DNA of 64,000 nt from SHLQ01 sp964610745. GTDB lineage: Bacteria > Actinomycetota > Acidimicrobiia > Acidimicrobiales > SHLQ01. The translations under genes were made by a program, and so were the position numbers. Below the pieces are notes generated by a model that saw only the letters and a list, made by a program, of their open reading frames with translations, ran no database searches and was not told the DNA's origin. The stretch spans positions 6,959 through 70,958 of the forward strand of contig CAZSYL010000014.1 in the NCBI GenBank assembly GCA_964610745.1, given 5' to 3'. This document shows, one piece after another, positions 60,962 through 64,000 of the stretch (position 1 is its first letter; each line of letters opens with the position of its first letter).

Positions 60962-61447
60962 ATGGCATTTCACGACATTCAGATGGAGTCGATCACCGGC
61001 GAACAGATCGATTTCGCCCAGTTTGAGGGCGAGTTTGTGCTGGCCGTGAATGTAGCCAGCTTTTGAGGGGCCACACCTCAGTACGCAGGTCTGCGTGCAT
61101 TGCACAACGAAGTTGATGGTCTGAGCGTTCTCGGCTTCCCCTGCAATCAGTTCGGAAACCAGGAACCGGGAACGAACGAGGAGATCGCTGAGTTCGCGAC
61201 GTCAAAGTACGACGTGAACTTCCCGATGTTTGCAAAGCTCGATGTCAATGGCGAGAACGAAGCATCCCTCTACTCGATGATGAAGGCCGACCAGCCCGGT
61301 GACGGCGAATCGTCGGACGTGAAGTGGAACTTCGAGAAGTTTCTCATCGACCCAGAGGGAGTCACTGTTGCTCGCTGGGATACCGGCACGACCCCCGAGG
61401 ACATCCGAGCCGACCTTGCTGACTTCTTTCCTGCAGAACTCTCCTAA
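60962..61447 (+). CDS. Selenocysteine-containing glutathione peroxidase
   Basis: This is a 161-residue protein when the TGA at 61064-61066 is read as Sec35. The junction is LAVNVASFUGATPQYAGL, exactly the GPx active-site motif VNVASxUGxTxQY. The other tetrad residues are present: Gln in GFPCNQFGNQEPGT, and Trp and Asn in VKWNFEKFLID. Length is normal for bacterial GPx. A GGAG lies 7-10 nt before the ATG. A SECIS hairpin with loop GGTC follows. It reduces peroxides at the expense of a thiol, in this organism perhaps thioredoxin or mycothiol. Confidence 0.95.
61081..61098 (+). promoter_or_regulatory. Bacterial SECIS for glutathione peroxidase
   Basis: GTACGCA (61081-61087) pairs with TGCGTGC (61092-61098) with one G-T pair, and the apical loop is GGTC. 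The core GCAGGTCTGC is the same as in the E. coli fdhF SECIS. The first loop G is 22 nt past the TGA. Confidence 0.85.
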
Positions 61448-61477
61448 TAGACGACGGCCGCGCCGCCAGGCTTGCGG

Positions 61478-61900
61478 CTAATCGGTCGCAAAGACCTGGG
61501 TGTCGTCCCTGAAGGACTTAAATTCGAGGGCGTTGCCGCTCGGGTCGAGAAAGAACATCGTGTGTTGCTCGCCGGCTTCGCCAGCGAAGCGGACGTGTGG
61601 TTCGACGACGAAGTCGGTGTCGGCGGCGATGAGTCGGTCGCGAAGAGCGAACCAGTCGTTGGTTTGGAGGAGTGCGCCGAAGTGAGGCACGGGTACCGCG
61701 TCTCCGTCGACGGGGTTTGTCCCGGTGATGCCGCCGCCGGCCTCGACCTCGTGAATCACGAGTTGATGACCAAACATGTCGAAGTCCACCCAGTGTGTGT
61801 CTGAACGTCCCTCGGAAAAGCCGAGTGTCTCTCGGTAGAACGCTCGAGCAGTGGTGAGATCCGAGACGGGCACGGCGAGGTGGAAGCGAGGGCGAGACAT
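61478..61900 (-). CDS. VOC-family (glyoxalase/dioxygenase-like) protein
   Basis: This 140-residue protein has FHLAVPVSDLTTARAFYRETLGFSEGRSDTHWVDFDMFGHQLVIHE, typical of the vicinal-oxygen-chelate fold, and the closing MFFLDPSGNALEFKSF. Candidate metal ligands are His6, His and Glu of the second half. Subfamily members include glyoxalase, bleomycin and fosfomycin resistance proteins. The substrate is unknown. The ATG at 61900 fits the family start better than one at 61945. Confidence 0.88.
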   Translation of the reverse strand: MSRPRFHLAVPVSDLTTARAFYRETLGFSEGRSDTHWVDFDMFGHQLVIHEVEAGGGITGTNPVDGDAVPVPHFGALLQTNDWFALRDRLIAADTDFVVEPHVRFAGEAGEQHTMFFLDPSGNALEFKSFRDDTQVFATD

Positions 61901-61960
61901 TGTTCCACCATAGATGTGATGACGAGGACCGAAAGCTTGTGTCACCGGTAGTGTCGGACG

Positions 61961-63157
61961 ATGAATAGCGCCTCTGACCGCCTCGTGACCCCGCGATTTG
62001 TGATGATCACGTTCTCCGCGCTGTTCTATTTCATCGGGTTTGCGATGCTCCTGCCGACCTTGCCGCGTTACGTCGAGGACGTTTTGGAAGGGTCGTCCAC
62101 CGAGATCGGCCTCGTCGTTGGTTCGTTCGGGGTCTCTGCCGCGGTTATTCGTCCGGTTTTAGGACGCGTCGGCGACATCTACGGACGCCGCGTCCTGCTC
62201 GTGTCGGGCGCGTTTATTTCGGGAGCCATGGCGCTGCTCTATCCCGTCTGGGCTTCGATTCCGATTCTGATTATTCTCCGCCTCATCACCGGAGTGGGCG
62301 AGAGCGGAGCGTTCGTCGGGGCGGCGACGGCCATTCAGGACATGGCCCCGGACGGGCGCCGCGGCGAGGCGGCCAGCTACTTCAGTCTTGCGATCTATGG
62401 CGGGCTCGGCATTGGACCGGTCCTTGGCGAGTGGTTGTTCACCAACTCAGGATTTGAGGGTGTGGTGCGGGCGAGCTTTGCAATTTCTGCGGTGAGTGCG
62501 GTGCTGGCATTTGCTGTGCCCGCGCGGGCGCCGATCGTCGATCGATCTGCCACGAGGGAGGCAAAGCGGTCGTTTCTGCACCGTGCCGCGGTGCTCCCGG
62601 GCGTTGTCTTCACCGCGTCTCTCATCGGCGTGGTCGGGTTTACGACCTTTATCGCGCTCTACATCGATCGACTGACAGATGGTGAGAGTAGCTCGGCGCT
62701 CGTCTTTGTTACCTACGCAGCGGTGGTCGTCCTGTTGCGGCTGTTCTTTGCCAGCGCTCCCGACCAACTCGGTGCACGAAACGGCACGATTCTGGCATTG
62801 AGTCTGATCGCCGCCGGTCTGTTGATCATGGCTGTTTGGGCGTCGCTGCTCGGTGTATACGTGGGCGTCGTCGTGCTCTCTTTCGGCGTTGCGTTTAACT
62901 ACCCGGCCCTGTTTCTGTTCGTCATGGACAAGACGGAGCCGCACGAGCGAAGCCACTCTGTTGCGAGCTTTGGCTTCTTCTTCGACGTCGCTGGGGCGAT
63001 CGGTGCCCCGCTTCTGGGTGTGGTCGTCGACCTCAGCGGCGACGAACGCTGGGCCTTTGTCGTCGGTGCTCTCGCATCGGTTGTCGGGCTCGTAGGGTTG
63101 CGGTTCCTCGATCCGCCTCCCCGTGTCAAAGCAGGGATTGAACCACAAGTAGCCTGA
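61961..63157 (+). CDS. Major facilitator superfamily transporter
   Basis: This 398-residue protein has about 12 membrane helices. The motif-A region between helices 2 and 3 reads GRVGDIYGRRVLL, characteristic of MFS drug and sugar exporters. GESGAFVGAATAIQDMAPDGRRGEAASYFSLAIYGGLGIGPVLG is the helix 4-5 region of the same family (motif C like in drug/H+ antiporters). The substrate is unknown. Confidence 0.92.
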   Translation: MNSASDRLVTPRFVMITFSALFYFIGFAMLLPTLPRYVEDVLEGSSTEIGLVVGSFGVSAAVIRPVLGRVGDIYGRRVLLVSGAFISGAMALLYPVWASIPILIILRLITGVGESGAFVGAATAIQDMAPDGRRGEAASYFSLAIYGGLGIGPVLGEWLFTNSGFEGVVRASFAISAVSAVLAFAVPARAPIVDRSATREAKRSFLHRAAVLPGVVFTASLIGVVGFTTFIALYIDRLTDGESSSALVFVTYAAVVVLLRLFFASAPDQLGARNGTILALSLIAAGLLIMAVWASLLGVYVGVVVLSFGVAFNYPALFLFVMDKTEPHERSHSVASFGFFFDVAGAIGAPLLGVVVDLSGDERWAFVVGALASVVGLVGLRFLDPPPRVKAGIEPQVA

Positions 63158-63161
63158 ACCG

Positions 63162-64000
63162 ATGAGCGCACACGTCGTCGACTGGGGAGAGAACGAACGG
63201 ACGCTGACCGATCGAGTCAGTGTTTTGGTCGGCCAAGATCGAGGCGCTTATCCGAGCGGAAACTCGGTGCTGGTCCGCGGAGCATCAGAGTCGGCGTTGA
63301 TCGACCCTTCCCTCACGGTCGTCCAGCAAGGTGGTGCACCGGTCATGGTTGACGCGGTCATCAACTCACATGGCCATGAGGATCACATGACCGGCAACGG
63401 ACTCTTCGCCGAGTCGCGTGTTCACATCCATTCGAGTGACCTACCCGCAGCGCAGAGCCTCGACGGTTTGATGGAGGTCTTCGGATTTCCCGACAATATG
63501 GTCGCCGAGCAGCGCACCTACTTCGAACAGGAGATGTATTACACCCCGCGACCCGACGCGGAGGGTTTCACCGATGGGCATGTCTTCGACCTCGGGGGTC
63601 TCAACATCACCGCGATGCATCTACCTGGTCACACCCTGGGTCACAGCGGCTTTCATATCGACGGGGGAGTGTTCTTTCTCTCCGACATCGATCTGACCGG
63701 GTTCGGTCCGTATTACGGCGATGTGTGGAGCGACCTCGATCAGTTCGAAGCGAGCCTCATCGCCGTGCGCGAGGTCGACGCGGACTACTACGTGACGTTC
63801 CACCAAAAGGGCATCATCGAAGGTCGCGAACTATTCGTTGAGATGCTCGACAAGTTCCACGGCGTGATCGCCCGACGACATGGTGAGATGCTCGAATTTC
63901 TCGCCGAGCCGCGGACGATTGCTGACATGGCTGAGAGACGTTTCGTGTACCGCCCACACGTCGACATCCCGTTTGTCCAGACGGTCGAAACTCGCACCGC
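63162..64000 (+). CDS. Metallo-beta-lactamase-fold hydrolase (3' end outside window)
   Basis: The frame is open from the ATG to the window edge, 279 visible codons. The zinc motif is INSHGHEDHMTGN (HxHxDH), the third-site His is in HLPGHTLGHSGF, and the Asp in FFLSDIDLTGFGPYYGD. It belongs to the broad MBL-fold hydrolases. It starts 4 bp after the MFS stop and is probably co-transcribed. The substrate is unknown. Confidence 0.92.
   Translation, partial: MSAHVVDWGENERTLTDRVSVLVGQDRGAYPSGNSVLVRGASESALIDPSLTVVQQGGAPVMVDAVINSHGHEDHMTGNGLFAESRVHIHSSDLPAAQSLDGLMEVFGFPDNMVAEQRTYFEQEMYYTPRPDAEGFTDGHVFDLGGLNITAMHLPGHTLGHSGFHIDGGVFFLSDIDLTGFGPYYGDVWSDLDQFEASLIAVREVDADYYVTFHQKGIIEGRELFVEMLDKFHGVIARRHGEMLEFLAEPRTIADMAERRFVYRPHVDIPFVQTVETRT

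Noticed and set aside
57811..61066. Reading the three in-frame TGA codons as nonsense mutations or assembly errors (pseudogenes).
   Set aside because: All three fall exactly on the redox Cys/Sec position of three unrelated families, are TGA rather than TAA or TAG, keep the frame on both sides, and are each followed by a hairpin at the distance needed for a SECIS. Random damage would not do this.

Overview
The window looks like a chromosomal stretch of an actinobacterium of the Acidimicrobiia type (Ilumatobacter-like). This is inferred from several signs: moderately high GC, an F420-type luciferase-family oxidoreductase, an acyl-CoA carboxylase beta/epsilon pair, RamB- and Lrp-type regulators, a mycothiol-nitroreductase-family protein, and lipoproteins with an AAACG lipobox. 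It is an assembled scaffold: two runs of exactly 100 N (19532-19631 and 31231-31330) are gaps of unknown true size. No tRNA, rRNA, CRISPR array, phage or intact transposase was seen.

Layout. 1-8 kb: a lysyl-oxidase-like lipoprotein (cut by the window edge), divergent from a 2,089-residue repeat-rich surface protein with a C-terminal LAFTG sorting signal; then a LysR regulator. 8-12.4 kb: small housekeeping and stress genes (zinc ribbon, GNAT, DNA alkylation repair, DinB, methyltransferase, DUF302). 12.4-19.4 kb: one minus-strand operon for reductive pyrimidine catabolism: beta-ureidopropionase, dihydropyrimidinase, an F420/LLM oxidoreductase and a complete NMT1-type ABC importer. A 36-bp nested inverted repeat lies upstream. 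19.6-22.2 kb: an AlgI/AlgJ-type polysaccharide O-acetylation pair. 22.2-28.5 kb: Lrp regulator, acyl-CoA carboxylase beta and epsilon subunits, nitrobindin, Gfo/Idh/MocA oxidoreductase, a degenerate GGDEF protein, Aat. 28.5-34.7 kb: aspartokinase (with an internal start for a beta subunit), a nuclease-fold protein, a gap-split Ala-Pro-rich secreted protein, TetR, Asd, FKBP. 34.8-44.1 kb: MazG, DUF2236, RamB beside a truncated malate synthase homologue, fatty-acid hydroxylase, GlnRS, a HisD-family dehydrogenase, alpha/beta hydrolase, SDR. 44.2-51.7 kb: fused indolepyruvate oxidoreductase with a divergent Lrp regulator, DUF1295, FAD oxidoreductase, GhrA-like reductase. 51.7-52.3 kb is non-coding, with hairpins, DnaA-box-like motifs and a strong terminator. 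52.3-56.1 kb: a gamma-butyrobetaine/carnitine to glycine betaine gene set under a TetR-like operator. 57.0-57.2 kb: a palindromic repeat element.

The most notable region is 57.2-61.4 kb. Three genes in about 4.2 kb each carry one in-frame TGA exactly where the family has its redox-active Cys/Sec, and each TGA is followed at 19-23 nt by a small hairpin fitting the bacterial SECIS rules. They are a mycothiol-nitroreductase/DsbA-family protein (UPWC), a UGSC-family protein (UGSC) and a glutathione peroxidase (Sec in place of the catalytic Cys). Ordinary gene calling cuts all three at the TGA. I read them as a selenoprotein cluster. No selenocysteine synthesis genes lie in the window, so they must be elsewhere in the genome if this reading is right.

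The window ends with a VOC protein, an MFS transporter and a metallo-beta-lactamase-fold protein cut by the edge.
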